Origin: an uncultured Holdemanella sp. | GTDB taxonomy: Bacteria; Bacillota_I; Bacilli_A; Erysipelotrichales; Erysipelotrichaceae | Direction of reading: 5' to 3' | DNA length: 34,451 nt | Assembly (NCBI GenBank): GCA_900754615.1 | Contig: CAAEDN010000021.1 | Coordinates: 1-34,451 of the forward strand | Shown here: piece by piece, positions 1 through 8,703 of the stretch | How positions within the stretch are numbered: position 1 is the stretch's first letter | Layout: each line of letters starts with the position of its first letter | Translations under genes and position numbers: made by a program | Notes under the pieces: generated by a model | What the model was told of the DNA's origin: nothing | Database searches by the model: none | The model's input: the letters and a program-made list of their open reading frames with translations, nothing else

Positions 1-73
1 ACTCAGAAGTTAAGCACTTTCACGGCGACAATAGTTGGGCTTGCCCCTGCGAAGATAGCTAGCTGCCGGGTCC
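1..73 (+). rRNA. rrf: 5S ribosomal RNA, 3' part (5' end outside window)
   Basis: The window opens inside a 5S rRNA. The conserved GAAGTTAAGC near the start, the TAGTTGGGC..GCCCCTGCGAAGATAG hairpin region and the closing CTGCCGGG are the typical 3' half of bacterial 5S rRNA. The 3' end is placed where helix I should stop, just before a T-run. No tRNA follows, so this is the distal end of an rRNA operon. Confidence 0.9.
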
Positions 74-90
74 TTTTTTTATACAATCAA

Positions 91-126
91 AAGCCAAGTC
101 TTTCCTATTTAGACTTGGCTTTTATA
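91..126 (+). terminator. rRNA operon intrinsic terminator
   Basis: A perfect 11-bp stem, AAGCCAAGTCT (91-101) with AGACTTGGCTT (111-121), has a 9-nt loop and a short T tail. It sits about 20 nt after the 5S rRNA and ends the rRNA transcript. A T-run right after the 5S (73-80) may be an additional weak release or processing site. From here to pfkA (about 270 nt) the DNA is very AT-rich and holds only the pfkA regulatory region. Confidence 0.85.
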
Positions 127-303
127 ATAAACATTTTGATCAGTATATATACTCTTATTTATCATTCAAATGATTGTTCAATAGTGTTCTATTAAACATT
201 CTTGTATTATAAAAACTTTACGTATTAATACATGTTTTTAATAAATGTTAACAAAAAGTTAAGAATTTCACAAATATGATAACATTCCAAAATCTTTTTT
301 ATG

Positions 304-317
304 TAAAAGCGTTTTCA
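304..317 (+). promoter_or_regulatory. cre-like CcpA operator upstream of pfkA
   Basis: TAAAAGCGTTTTCA matches the catabolite-responsive element consensus TGWAARCGYTWNCW at every fixed position except the second (A instead of G), including the central CG. It lies just upstream of the putative pfkA promoter. In lactic acid bacteria this position upstream of glycolytic operons is associated with CcpA activation. Function here is inferred. Confidence 0.55.
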
Positions 318-330
318 GATAAATTTACTC

Positions 331-359
331 TTTTTTAAACAATCGTATTGTGGTATATT
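331..359 (+). promoter_or_regulatory. pfkA-pyk promoter (extended -10)
   Basis: TGG-TATATT at 351-359 is an extended -10 element (TGn plus hexamer). The hexamer 17 bp upstream (331-336) is all T and is a poor -35. Transcription would start near 366, about 30 nt before the pfkA start codon. Confidence 0.5.
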
Positions 360-395
360 TATGATGATTAATAATGAGTCTATGGAGGACATATT

Positions 396-1358
396 ATGGT
401 TAAAAGAATTGGTATTTTGACTTCTGGTGGCGATTCACCGGGAATGAATGCTGCAATACGCGCGGTAACACGTGTTGGATTAAATAGTGGTCTAGAAGTA
501 TTTGGTATTTACAATGGATATAAGGGAATGGTTGAAGGATATATTGAACCATTAACTCGTGAAACTGTTGGAGATATCGTAAACAGAGGAGGAACTATTT
601 TAGGTTCAGCTCGTTTACCAGAGTTCAAGGATATCGAAGTCAGAAAAAAAGCGATTGCTCAATTAAAGAAAAGAGGAATTGAAGCCGTTGTAGTTATTGG
701 TGGGGACGGCTCTTATCGTGGTGCTCTATCTTTAACTGAAATGGGAATCAATTGTATTGGTTTACCTGGTACTATTGATAACGATATTACTTGTACAGAT
801 TATACGATTGGATTTCAAACTGCATTAGAGACTGTTGTTGAGTGTGTCGATAAATTAAGAGATACTTCAAATTCACATCACCGTTGTTCTATTGTGGAAG
901 TTATGGGAAACCGTTGTGGAGACTTAGCTTTATGGTCTGGTATTGCTTGTGGAGCCGAAATTGTAGTAACAAGTGATACAGGATTTGATGAACAAGATGT
1001 CTTAGATCGTTTAAGAGATATCGATATTATTAAAAAGAAAAAACACGCTATTGTTGTAATTAGTGAAAAGATTACAGATGTAGATCAATTTGCAAAAAAA
1101 GTAAGTTTGAATACAGGTTTTTCAGGTAGAGCAACTGTTTTGGGCCATATTCAACGTGGTGGATCACCATGTCCATTTGATCGTTTATTAGCGTCTCAAA
1201 TGGGTGAAAAAGCCGTAGATTTATTAATGCAAGGCATTGGAGGACAATGCATTTCAATTCGTGATAACAAGATTGTTTCTTATCCGATTGAAGAAGCATT
1301 GAGCATGCCACAAGAATCTCGTAAACCACTAATGAATTTATTTGATCGTTTGGTTTAG
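396..1358 (+). CDS. pfkA: ATP-dependent 6-phosphofructokinase
   Basis: This enzyme phosphorylates fructose 6-phosphate to fructose 1,6-bisphosphate with ATP, the committed step of cytosolic glycolysis. At 320 aa it has the normal length of bacterial PfkA. Visible motifs are the N-terminal GGDSPGMNAAIR nucleotide-binding loop (about residues 11-22), GGDGS (103-107), GTIDNDI with the catalytic Asp128 equivalent to E. coli Asp127, and GHIQRGGSP near residue 250. The start ATG follows GGAGG at a good distance. It is the first gene of a two-gene operon with pyk, 26 nt downstream, which couples an early and a late control point of glycolysis. A cre-like site lies upstream, suggesting CcpA control. 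Confidence 0.97.
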   Translation: MVKRIGILTSGGDSPGMNAAIRAVTRVGLNSGLEVFGIYNGYKGMVEGYIEPLTRETVGDIVNRGGTILGSARLPEFKDIEVRKKAIAQLKKRGIEAVVVIGGDGSYRGALSLTEMGINCIGLPGTIDNDITCTDYTIGFQTALETVVECVDKLRDTSNSHHRCSIVEVMGNRCGDLALWSGIACGAEIVVTSDTGFDEQDVLDRLRDIDIIKKKKHAIVVISEKITDVDQFAKKVSLNTGFSGRATVLGHIQRGGSPCPFDRLLASQMGEKAVDLLMQGIGGQCISIRDNKIVSYPIEEALSMPQESRKPLMNLFDRLV

Positions 1359-1384
1359 GATATATTAGAAGGAAGGATATACAT

Positions 1385-2797
1385 ATGAGCAAAAAAACAA
1401 AAATTATTTGTACTATTGGTCCAGCTAGTGAGAGCAAAGAAGTTTTAACAAAACTTGTTGAAGCTGGAATGAACATTGCACGTTTAAATTTCTCGCATGG
1501 AGACTATGAAGAACATGCAGAACGTGTTAAACGTATTCGTGAAGTTAGTAAAGAAACAGGGAAACCTATCGGAATTTTATTAGATACTAAAGGACCTGAA
1601 ATTCGTTTAGGTGATTTTGAAAACGGTGGATGTGAATTTGCTGAAGGTGACGAAATTGATTTGGTTAAAGAAGAAGTTTTAGGAAATCACGAACGATTCA
1701 CATTACGTTGTCCAGAAGTGTTCAATGACGTACAGGTTGGTGATTACATTTTAATGGACGATGGAAAAATGAAGGTTACTTTTACTGAAGTAACTCCTGA
1801 CCGTATTCATGGTGTAGTAAATAACCCTCATTTCTTAAAAAGTCGTAAAGGATGTAACTTACCAGGTATTAAATTAAGTATGCCATTCATTTCTGAAAAG
1901 GATGAAGCAGATATTCGTTTTGGATGTAAAATGGATGTTGATTATATTGCAGCTAGTTTTACACGTCGTAAAGATGATGTATTAGCTATTCGCCAAATTT
2001 TGATTGATGAAAATAAAGATATGATTCAAATCTTCCCTAAAATCGAAAATCAAGAAGGATTTGATAACATTCGTGAAATCTTAGAAGTTGCAGATGGAGT
2101 AATGGTTGCACGTGGTGACTTAGGTGTAGACGTTAGTTTAGAATTAGTACCTATTTATCAAAAACGTATGATTGCAATTGCTAACGAAGTTGGTAAACCA
2201 GCTATCACTGCAACACACATGTTGGAATCTATGCAGGAAAATCCTCGTCCAACTCGTGCAGAAGCAAGTGACGTAGCTAATGCAATCATGGATGGTACAG
2301 ATTGTATCATGTTATCTGGTGAATCTGCTGCTGGTCATTACCCAGTTGAATCTGTTCAAACAATGACTAAAATTGCAAATGCAATTGAACCTATGATTCC
2401 ATACAAAGATCGCTTAAAAGCTAACGTTAAATCAAGTAAACGTACTTTAAATGATGCAATCGGTATTTCAGTAGCTGATACTGCATTGGCAATTGATATT
2501 AAATGTATTATTGCATTTACACAAAGTGGAAATACAGTTCGTCGTTTAGCTAAATTCCGCCCTTGTGCTCCTATTTTAGGTGTTACATTTGACGAAGTAA
2601 CACAACGTAGCTTGTTACCAGTTAATGGCGTAACTCCAGTTGTTTCAAACATTCAAAATACAAAAGAAAACGATATTGATTTAGCTCGTAATTTAGCATT
2701 ACAAGCTGGATTTAAAACAGGAGATCACATCATTGTTGTTGCTGGATATCCAGTAGGATCAGGTAACACAAATATGATGCGTATTGCTCAAATCTAG
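1385..2797 (+). CDS. pyk: Pyruvate kinase
   Basis: Pyruvate kinase transfers phosphate from phosphoenolpyruvate to ADP, the last ATP-yielding step of glycolysis. The 470-aa protein carries the TKIICTIGPAS start, NFSHG, DTKGPEIR, the catalytic PKIENQEG block, the metal-binding GVMVARGDLGV segment and TATHMLESM. It ends soon after GSGNTNMMRI, so it is the compact A-B-C form and lacks the extra C-terminal PEP-utilizer-like domain found in the longer Bacillus enzymes. The ribosome binding site is GAAGGA before ATG at 1385. It is co-transcribed with pfkA as in the pfk-pyk part of the lactococcal las operon; no ldh follows, and a terminator ends the unit directly. Confidence 0.97.
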   Translation: MSKKTKIICTIGPASESKEVLTKLVEAGMNIARLNFSHGDYEEHAERVKRIREVSKETGKPIGILLDTKGPEIRLGDFENGGCEFAEGDEIDLVKEEVLGNHERFTLRCPEVFNDVQVGDYILMDDGKMKVTFTEVTPDRIHGVVNNPHFLKSRKGCNLPGIKLSMPFISEKDEADIRFGCKMDVDYIAASFTRRKDDVLAIRQILIDENKDMIQIFPKIENQEGFDNIREILEVADGVMVARGDLGVDVSLELVPIYQKRMIAIANEVGKPAITATHMLESMQENPRPTRAEASDVANAIMDGTDCIMLSGESAAGHYPVESVQTMTKIANAIEPMIPYKDRLKANVKSSKRTLNDAIGISVADTALAIDIKCIIAFTQSGNTVRRLAKFRPCAPILGVTFDEVTQRSLLPVNGVTPVVSNIQNTKENDIDLARNLALQAGFKTGDHIIVVAGYPVGSGNTNMMRIAQI

Positions 2798-2804
2798 TAT
2801 ATAT

Positions 2805-2826
2805 AGCCCTCAAATTGAGGGCTTTT
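2805..2826 (+). terminator. pfkA-pyk terminator
   Basis: AGCCCTC and GAGGGCT form a stem around AAATT, followed by TTTT. It starts 8 nt after the pyk stop codon. Confidence 0.85.
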
Positions 2827-2849
2827 ATATTAGAGAAAGATACCAAAGA

Positions 2850-2886
2850 TTAAATATAAAAAAGCTGTGGCTATTCCACAGCTTTT
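2850..2886 (-). terminator. Terminator of the ABC transporter operon
   Basis: AAAAGCTGTGG (2860-2870) pairs with CCACAGCTTTT (2876-2886). On the minus strand the hairpin is followed by T-rich sequence. The upstream arm encodes the last residues of the permease, and the TAG stop (2873-2871) lies in the loop. Confidence 0.8.
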
Positions 2887-5800
2887 AATGATTCTACCAT
2901 TTGGATGTTATTCAACTTTTTATGCATAAATAGATTGATAATTGCATTAAATCCAATTGTCATAAAGAAACTAATAACATATGATATCGAGTTAATTGTT
3001 CGGCCAAACATAATATCATCCATTTCAGCTAGGTTCATAATTAAGTGATGTAAACCAATACCGATGATTAAACCAATCAAAGAACCTAGAATCGTTAGTA
3101 GAATGGTTTCACGATTGATATAGGCATCAACTTCTTTTCTTGTGAAACCAAGAACTTTAATTGTTGCAATTTCGCGTTTTCTCTCAGAAATATTAACATT
3201 ACTAAGATTATAAAGTACTACAAAAGCAAGACAAGCAGCTGAGATAACAAGTACAACAACGATATAAGATATACTACTAATCATATCTTTAAAGTTCTTT
3301 TGTAAAGATGAATAAAAAGTGACACTGTGTACACCGTCAATATTCATAATTTTATTACCAAGATTACGTTCAAATTTTTTAGTTGTTTTATCTGATTTGA
3401 TCAGATAAGTATGTGTTGTTTTAGAACTTGTATGCCAACTCTTATATAGAGTTTTACTTGCATATATATGATGGCCAACATAATTCGTAAATATACCTTT
3501 TATTTTGGCTTTTATTACTTTATTATTAGCATCTTTGAATTCAATTGTATCCCCAGCTTTCTTATTTAATTTTGTAGCCATTTTTTGTGAAATCAATACG
3601 GAAGAATCATCTAATTCAAATTCTATTTTGCCGTTAAATAAAGTACAAAAATCTTTAAATTTATTACTATTCGATATGATATGAACAGTCGTTGAAATAT
3701 CTTTGTTGTCAATTTTAGTAGTTACAGCAAGATGATCTTCTTCATATACATCTTTCACACCGTTTAACGACTGGATTTGTGAAGTAACTTTGCTGGTTTC
3801 TGCTGCAATTGTAGCATCATAATGATAAATGACATTATATTGCTGGTTTACAATATCTGAAATGCTATCATTGATACCAAAACCTGCAACTAGTAATGCC
3901 GAACAACCTGCAATACCAATAATTGTCATGAAGAATCTCTTTTTATATCGGAAAATATTTCTAGCGGTTACTTTTTGTAAGAAAGACAACCTCTTCCAGA
4001 TAAATGGAATCTTTTCTAAAAGAATTTTTTTCCCAGCTTTTGCAGCCTTAGGACGCATCAATTGACTAGGCATTTCAATTAATTCACTATAAATGGAATA
4101 TAAAGTAGCAAGTAAAGTAATACCAGTTACTGATCCACTGGCTAATAAAATAAGTCCAGGTTGAAGTAAGAAATGAATCTTGTCAATATTGTATAGTGTA
4201 TTCCATGCATTAAAAATCACAGTTGGGAATAAATACATTCCTATAGAACAGCCTAAAATTGAACCAAGGATACTAGCAAATAATGCATAAATAATATATT
4301 TAGCAGCAATTTGCATTTTTGAATAGCCAAGTGCTTTTAGGGTTCCCATTTCATTACGTTGCTCATCTACCATTCTTGTCATAGTTGTCATACAAACTAA
4401 AGCAGCTACTAAAAAGAAAAATACAGGGAATACTTTTGCGATACCATCCATACGATCAGCACAAGCTCCATAGTCGCGATAAGAATAATGTGAATCTCTA
4501 TCTAAAACAATCCATTCTCCATTCATTTTATCAATTTCAAGTTGTGCATCATTTAATTCTTTTAATGCATCTTGTTTTTGTATATTAAATTCTGATTTTG
4601 ATAAAGTTAATTTTTCAATATTTTGATTCAATTCGTTCTTTGCATTTTGGATTTGTGACAAACCATTTTCATATTGAACTTGGCCATTAATTAACGTTGA
4701 ATAAGCGTTGTTTAATTCGTTTTGTGCATTTAATAATTGATTTAATTGAGATTGAAGCTCAGGCTTTTTATCGATACCTTCCTGAATTTGATCAATGCCG
4801 GATTGAATGGTAGATAAATTCGAATTTAGATTATTTAGTTCTTCATTACATGTATGAATACCATATTCAACTTTTTGTAATTCACCAATCAAATAATCTT
4901 TAGCTTCTGTACATTCTTTAACTTTATCCTCATAACCAGGAATATCTTTAATTAAGTTAAGTTGATTATCAATCTCATTAATTTTATTTTGAATTTGAAC
5001 TTGGTTTGTATTTAATTCTTCAATTTTTACATTTATCTGTTTGATACCTTCTAATACTTGCTCTTTTTGACTTAGCAATTCAGTAAGTTCTTGTTCACCT
5101 TTTTCAATCTGAGCTATTGCATTTTGTAAAGTTGGAATATTATCTAATACTTTGATATTTTGATAATACTCATTCCATCCTTGATCAATTTGATTTTTAG
5201 TATTTTGTAACTTTAATTCATTGTTTTGAACTTCAACTAGACCAGAATTGATTTTGTTTTGTGCATCATTTAATGTATTTTCCGCATCCGTGAATTTATT
5301 TTTGGCTTCTAGTTTTTTCTTATCCAAATCAGATTGATAAGATTGAATGCGCACATTGATTTGTTTGTTAGCAATCTTTTTAATTTTCTTTAAGACAGGA
5401 TTCACAACATCGAAATATTCATCACTGTAGCAATCTAATTCTTTGGCACCTTTTACGCATACATCTACTTCTGTGTAATAATCTTTTAAAATATTTGAAT
5501 CTTGAATGTAAATGAATGAATTTACAGTACCTGAACCGATGTTACTAGATCCTTTTTCATATGATAAATAATTTGGGTTGTAACACGTTCCAACTATTTT
5601 ATATTTTGTATTTTTCAAAGACTTTGATAAAGATTCATTCGTACCACTTTTTAAATCAATTATATCCCCAATATGAAAGGTTCCATAGAGCTTGTTTGTT
5701 GCAGAACTTGCTTCAACCAAGCATTCGTTATCATTTTTAGGCATTCTTCCATCAACTAGACGAATCTTATTCATTTTTTGATTGTCAGAATAAGAAATAA

Positions 5801-6116
5801 CTTTAATTACCATTTGAGTTGAATCAATTTGTGATAGGGTATCCATTGAATAAACAGGTTGTACAGTTTTGACGCCTTTAATCTTTTTGATTTCAGCTAT
5901 GTTCTCATTTGTAAGACCTAAAGTGGAATAGATTTGTATATCTTGAACATTATATTTATCGAAATAGCTATCGGCACTATTTTTCATATCCGGTGCACTT
6001 GCTTTAATGCCGGCAAAAAATGCAACGCCAATAGCTACAATGCATAAAATGGATAAAAAACGCCCGAGGGAGATTTTTATTTCTCGAAAAATATCTTTTA
6101 AGTATGAAGAAGGCAT
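2871..6116 (-). CDS. Large FtsX-like ABC transporter permease with extracytoplasmic coiled coil
   Basis: Membrane subunit of an ABC transporter of the FtsX/MacB superfamily, 1081 aa. Residues about 15-40 form the first membrane helix. An extracytoplasmic region follows, with a long Gln/Asn/Glu/Lys/Leu-rich coiled coil at about 265-540. A first FtsX block has three hydrophobic helices (about 560-680, including QRNEMGTLKALGYS). A short loop leads to a further helix near 735, a second extracytoplasmic domain (about 755-950) and a terminal FtsX block (ERKREIATIKVLGFTRKEV, then hydrophobic helices). Such permeases usually act by mechanotransmission rather than as channels. The ATPase gene lies 2 nt upstream and no good ribosome binding site is visible between them, so translation is probably coupled. 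Substrate is unknown; envelope remodelling, peptide export and resistance are all possible. Confidence 0.85.
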   Translation of the reverse strand: MPSSYLKDIFREIKISLGRFLSILCIVAIGVAFFAGIKASAPDMKNSADSYFDKYNVQDIQIYSTLGLTNENIAEIKKIKGVKTVQPVYSMDTLSQIDSTQMVIKVISYSDNQKMNKIRLVDGRMPKNDNECLVEASSATNKLYGTFHIGDIIDLKSGTNESLSKSLKNTKYKIVGTCYNPNYLSYEKGSSNIGSGTVNSFIYIQDSNILKDYYTEVDVCVKGAKELDCYSDEYFDVVNPVLKKIKKIANKQINVRIQSYQSDLDKKKLEAKNKFTDAENTLNDAQNKINSGLVEVQNNELKLQNTKNQIDQGWNEYYQNIKVLDNIPTLQNAIAQIEKGEQELTELLSQKEQVLEGIKQINVKIEELNTNQVQIQNKINEIDNQLNLIKDIPGYEDKVKECTEAKDYLIGELQKVEYGIHTCNEELNNLNSNLSTIQSGIDQIQEGIDKKPELQSQLNQLLNAQNELNNAYSTLINGQVQYENGLSQIQNAKNELNQNIEKLTLSKSEFNIQKQDALKELNDAQLEIDKMNGEWIVLDRDSHYSYRDYGACADRMDGIAKVFPVFFFLVAALVCMTTMTRMVDEQRNEMGTLKALGYSKMQIAAKYIIYALFASILGSILGCSIGMYLFPTVIFNAWNTLYNIDKIHFLLQPGLILLASGSVTGITLLATLYSIYSELIEMPSQLMRPKAAKAGKKILLEKIPFIWKRLSFLQKVTARNIFRYKKRFFMTIIGIAGCSALLVAGFGINDSISDIVNQQYNVIYHYDATIAAETSKVTSQIQSLNGVKDVYEEDHLAVTTKIDNKDISTTVHIISNSNKFKDFCTLFNGKIEFELDDSSVLISQKMATKLNKKAGDTIEFKDANNKVIKAKIKGIFTNYVGHHIYASKTLYKSWHTSSKTTHTYLIKSDKTTKKFERNLGNKIMNIDGVHSVTFYSSLQKNFKDMISSISYIVVVLVISAACLAFVVLYNLSNVNISERKREIATIKVLGFTRKEVDAYINRETILLTILGSLIGLIIGIGLHHLIMNLAEMDDIMFGRTINSISYVISFFMTIGFNAIINLFMHKKLNNIQMVESLKAVE

Positions 6117-6118
6117 AA

Positions 6119-6823
6119 TTAATACTCTATGTCGTTAACATCCATAGGATGTTCATTACATGTTATACTTTCAATTTTTCCGCTGCGAACCTTAATAACC
6201 TTATCTCCCATTGGCGTTAAAGCTAGGTTGTGAGTAATAACAATTACTGTTTTATTTTGTGTCCTACATGTATCTTGCAAAACTTTAAGTACCTGTTTAC
6301 CTGTTTGATAATCTAAAGCACCGGTAGGTTCGTCGCAGAGTAATAGTTTTGGATTCTTGGCTAAAGCTCTCGCAATGGCTACACGCTGTTGTTCACCGCC
6401 TGAAAGTTGACTTGGAAAATTTGATGTTCTATCTTTAAGTCCAACAAGTTCAATGGTTTCATCTATATCAAGTGGTTTCTTACAAATTTGAGTAGCAAGT
6501 TCAACATTTTCTCGAAGTGTTAAATTTTGAACTAGATTATAAAACTGGAAAACAAATCCCACATCATATCTGCGATAAAGAGTCATATCTTTTTCTTTAT
6601 AAGAACTGATCTCATTTCCGTCGACAATGATTTTGCCTTCACTTACCGTATCCATCCCACCAAGTAGATTTAGAATTGTACTTTTGCCAGCCCCACTTGC
6701 ACCTGCTATGATAACAAACTCACCTTTATCAATTTCAAAGCTTACATTATCTAATGCATGTATATCAATTTCGCCCATATGATAAGTCTTTTTGACATTT
6801 TTAAAAGAAATGAAAGCGCTCAT
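6119..6823 (-). CDS. ABC transporter ATP-binding protein (LolD/MacB type)
   Basis: Cytoplasmic ATPase that powers the adjacent FtsX-type permease. The 234-aa protein has Walker A GASGAGKST, the Q-loop FQFYNL, the signature LSGGEQQRVAIARAL, Walker B LLLCDEPTGALD and the switch His in VIVITHN. The family is the MacB/LolD/FtsE-like group that pairs with mechanotransmission permeases. I start it at ATG 6823, preceded by AGAGGTGAT. A GTG nine bases upstream gives a longer frame but overlaps this ribosome binding site. It is transcribed divergently from the degV genes. No sensor kinase or response regulator is nearby, unlike bacitracin-type systems. Confidence 0.93.
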   Translation of the reverse strand: MSAFISFKNVKKTYHMGEIDIHALDNVSFEIDKGEFVIIAGASGAGKSTILNLLGGMDTVSEGKIIVDGNEISSYKEKDMTLYRRYDVGFVFQFYNLVQNLTLRENVELATQICKKPLDIDETIELVGLKDRTSNFPSQLSGGEQQRVAIARALAKNPKLLLCDEPTGALDYQTGKQVLKVLQDTCRTQNKTVIVITHNLALTPMGDKVIKVRSGKIESITCNEHPMDVNDIEY

Positions 6824-6841
6824 GTAAATCACCTCTACCTA

Positions 6842-6850
6842 ATTATATCA
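6842..6850 (-). promoter_or_regulatory. Extended -10 promoter of the ABC operon
   Basis: On the minus strand the sequence reads TGATATAAT, a perfect extended -10, about 20 nt before the ATPase start codon. No convincing -35 is seen. Confidence 0.55.
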
Positions 6851-6914
6851 GACATTTGAGAAAAATAATATTTCGTGTTAGGATTAGAATGATTTTAGAA
6901 AAAGGAGGGTTTTA

Positions 6915-7775
6915 ATGAAGGTTCGTTTACTTACAGAAAGTGGTTGTGGATTAACAAAAAAAGAAGCAAATGATTTAGGAATTGATTATTTACCTTTACA
7001 GGTTCAAATAGAAGATAAAACATATTTAGATGGTGTGGATTTAACGGTTGATGAATTAAATTCGTTTTTAGAGAGAGGTTATATGCCTCAAACTAGTATG
7101 CCACCATTAGGCGATATTGAAAGTTTATTAGAGTCATATAAGAAAGATGGAATAACGGATGTTATATTGATTACTCTTTCAAATGGTTTGTCAGGTACAA
7201 ACCAGGCCATTCAGGCATCAGGAAAATGGCATGGTGTACAAATTCACACATTGGATATATATACAACATTGGGTGTGGAAAAATACCTAGTATTATCTGC
7301 TCAAAAATTAGTTGAACAAGAAGTGCATCCTGAAGAAATTATTGCACGTTTAAAAGAAAGTGTCGAATATTCAAGAGGATTCTTAATTCCTGAAGACTTA
7401 GATCATTTAGCCAAAGGAGGAAGATTAACTCCAATGGCAGCTAAGCTAGCGGGTATGTTGAAAATTAAACCCATCTTAGAAGTGTCAAAAAATACCGAAG
7501 GAAAAGTCGATGTTTTTGATAAAGTACGTACAATGTCTAAAGCTATTAAAAAAGCTGTTAAAATTATTTCAAAAGATGCGAATGCACAAGACTATGAATT
7601 TTATATATTAAATGGAGATAATCCGGAAGGAACACAAATTGCGATTGATGAGCTGCATGATGTGTTTGGAGAAGATATTCAAATTCATACAGATCCAATG
7701 TATGCGGTAATTGCGGTTCATACAGGATTAGGTTCAGTAGGAATTCAATTTGTAAAAAAAGTAAAGGGGGTCTAG
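6915..7775 (+). CDS. DegV family (FakB-like) fatty acid-binding protein 1
   Basis: DegV/FakB proteins bind a fatty acid and present it to the kinase FakA, which makes acyl-phosphate for phospholipid synthesis. The 286-aa protein has the family pattern: an N-terminal domain starting RLLTESGCGL, a TSMPP element near residue 60, a conserved SNGLSGT turn near 95, and a C-terminal domain with LDHLAKGGRLTP, KIKPIL and VHTGLGSVG. The start follows AAGGAGGG. No fakA is in the window, so the kinase must be encoded elsewhere. The 2-nt gap to the next, paralogous gene indicates one transcript. The acyl chain cannot be read from sequence. Confidence 0.92.
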   Translation: MKVRLLTESGCGLTKKEANDLGIDYLPLQVQIEDKTYLDGVDLTVDELNSFLERGYMPQTSMPPLGDIESLLESYKKDGITDVILITLSNGLSGTNQAIQASGKWHGVQIHTLDIYTTLGVEKYLVLSAQKLVEQEVHPEEIIARLKESVEYSRGFLIPEDLDHLAKGGRLTPMAAKLAGMLKIKPILEVSKNTEGKVDVFDKVRTMSKAIKKAVKIISKDANAQDYEFYILNGDNPEGTQIAIDELHDVFGEDIQIHTDPMYAVIAVHTGLGSVGIQFVKKVKGV

Positions 7776-7777
7776 CT

Positions 7778-8632
7778 ATGAAGATTGCATTTGTAACGGA
7801 TACTGGAACAGGCCAGCATCCAGATTATTGGAAAGAAAAAGGAATTTATTGTCTTCCTTTACAAATTACGTGTGATGAAGAATCAAAAGATGAGTATGTG
7901 GAAATCACATATTCAGAAGTGATTCAAAAATTACATGAGAAAAAAGTGTTGAAAACATCCTTACCTAGTTTAGGTAAAATTCAAGATTGTTTTGAAGAAT
8001 TAAAAAAAGAAGGATATGATACAATTTTTGCGGTTCCGATTTGTAGAGGGTTGTCTGGAACTTTAGATTCAATGGAAATGATTGCGAATCAATTAGAAAT
8101 GAAATTTGTTGGAGTTGATTGTTATTGTACAGCCGTTGAACAAGGATGTATGATTGAGATAGCTAAAAAAATGTATGAAGCTAACGTTCCAATTGATGAA
8201 ATAATAAAAAAACTACAAAGCATTGCGGATAGTTGCGAAACTGTATTGTTGTGTGATGATTTAGACCATATGAAACGTGGGGGAAGATTAACTCCTATGG
8301 CTGCGGCATTAGGTGGTTTATTGAAAATTAAACCTATTTTGCATATTTGTAAAAGTACAAACGGAAAAGTCGATGTATTAGATAAAGTACGTACAATGAC
8401 ACGAGCACAGGATCGAGTTATTAAACATTTAAAGGAATTGAATGTGGATTCTAATTATACATTTATTGTTGCACATGTAGATGCATTAGAGGCTGCAAAA
8501 GAATATGCGCAAAAGATTGAAAGTCAAATTGAAGGCGCTAAAGTAAAAGTCATTGATTTAGTCAGTGCTGTAGGAATTCATACAGGACTAGGATGTTTAG
8601 CTTTACAAGTATTTAATGAGATGAAAGACTAG
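7778..8632 (+). CDS. DegV family (FakB-like) fatty acid-binding protein 2
   Basis: Second DegV paralogue (284 aa), sharing with its upstream neighbour the TSLPSLG element, CRGLSGT turn, DDLDHMKRGGRLTP, KIKPILHI, GKVDVLDKVRTM and VGIHTGLGC blocks. Its ribosome binding site AAAGGGGG lies inside the end of the first gene. Compared with copy 1 it is richer in cysteine, several in or near the presumed ligand pocket. In organisms where two FakB proteins have been studied, they prefer saturated or unsaturated acyl chains respectively; a similar split is plausible but unproven here. Confidence 0.92.
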   Translation: MKIAFVTDTGTGQHPDYWKEKGIYCLPLQITCDEESKDEYVEITYSEVIQKLHEKKVLKTSLPSLGKIQDCFEELKKEGYDTIFAVPICRGLSGTLDSMEMIANQLEMKFVGVDCYCTAVEQGCMIEIAKKMYEANVPIDEIIKKLQSIADSCETVLLCDDLDHMKRGGRLTPMAAALGGLLKIKPILHICKSTNGKVDVLDKVRTMTRAQDRVIKHLKELNVDSNYTFIVAHVDALEAAKEYAQKIESQIEGAKVKVIDLVSAVGIHTGLGCLALQVFNEMKD

Positions 8633-8656
8633 AAGTATCAAACGATGCTTCTTTTT
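8631..8656 (+). terminator. Terminator of the degV operon
   Basis: AGAAGTAT (8631-8638) pairs with ATGCTTCT (8645-8652) with one G-U pair and a 6-nt loop, followed by a T-run. The stem starts within the stop codon of the second degV gene. Confidence 0.75.
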
Positions 8657-8671
8657 CTTTTGGTCTATAAG

Positions 8672-8703
8672 AAAAAACGCCTATATCCATTGGATAGGCG
8701 TTT
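8672..8703 (-). terminator. ung terminator
   Basis: AAACGCCTAT (8675-8684) pairs with ATAGGCGTTT (8694-8703). On the minus strand it ends in TTTTTTC. The ung stop codon (8683-8681) lies inside the hairpin. Confidence 0.8.

Noticed and set aside
1072..1476. 134-codon open frame antisense to the pfkA-pyk junction
   Set aside because: It lies over two certain genes on the other strand, has no ribosome binding site and no recognisable family; it is a by-product of their codon use.
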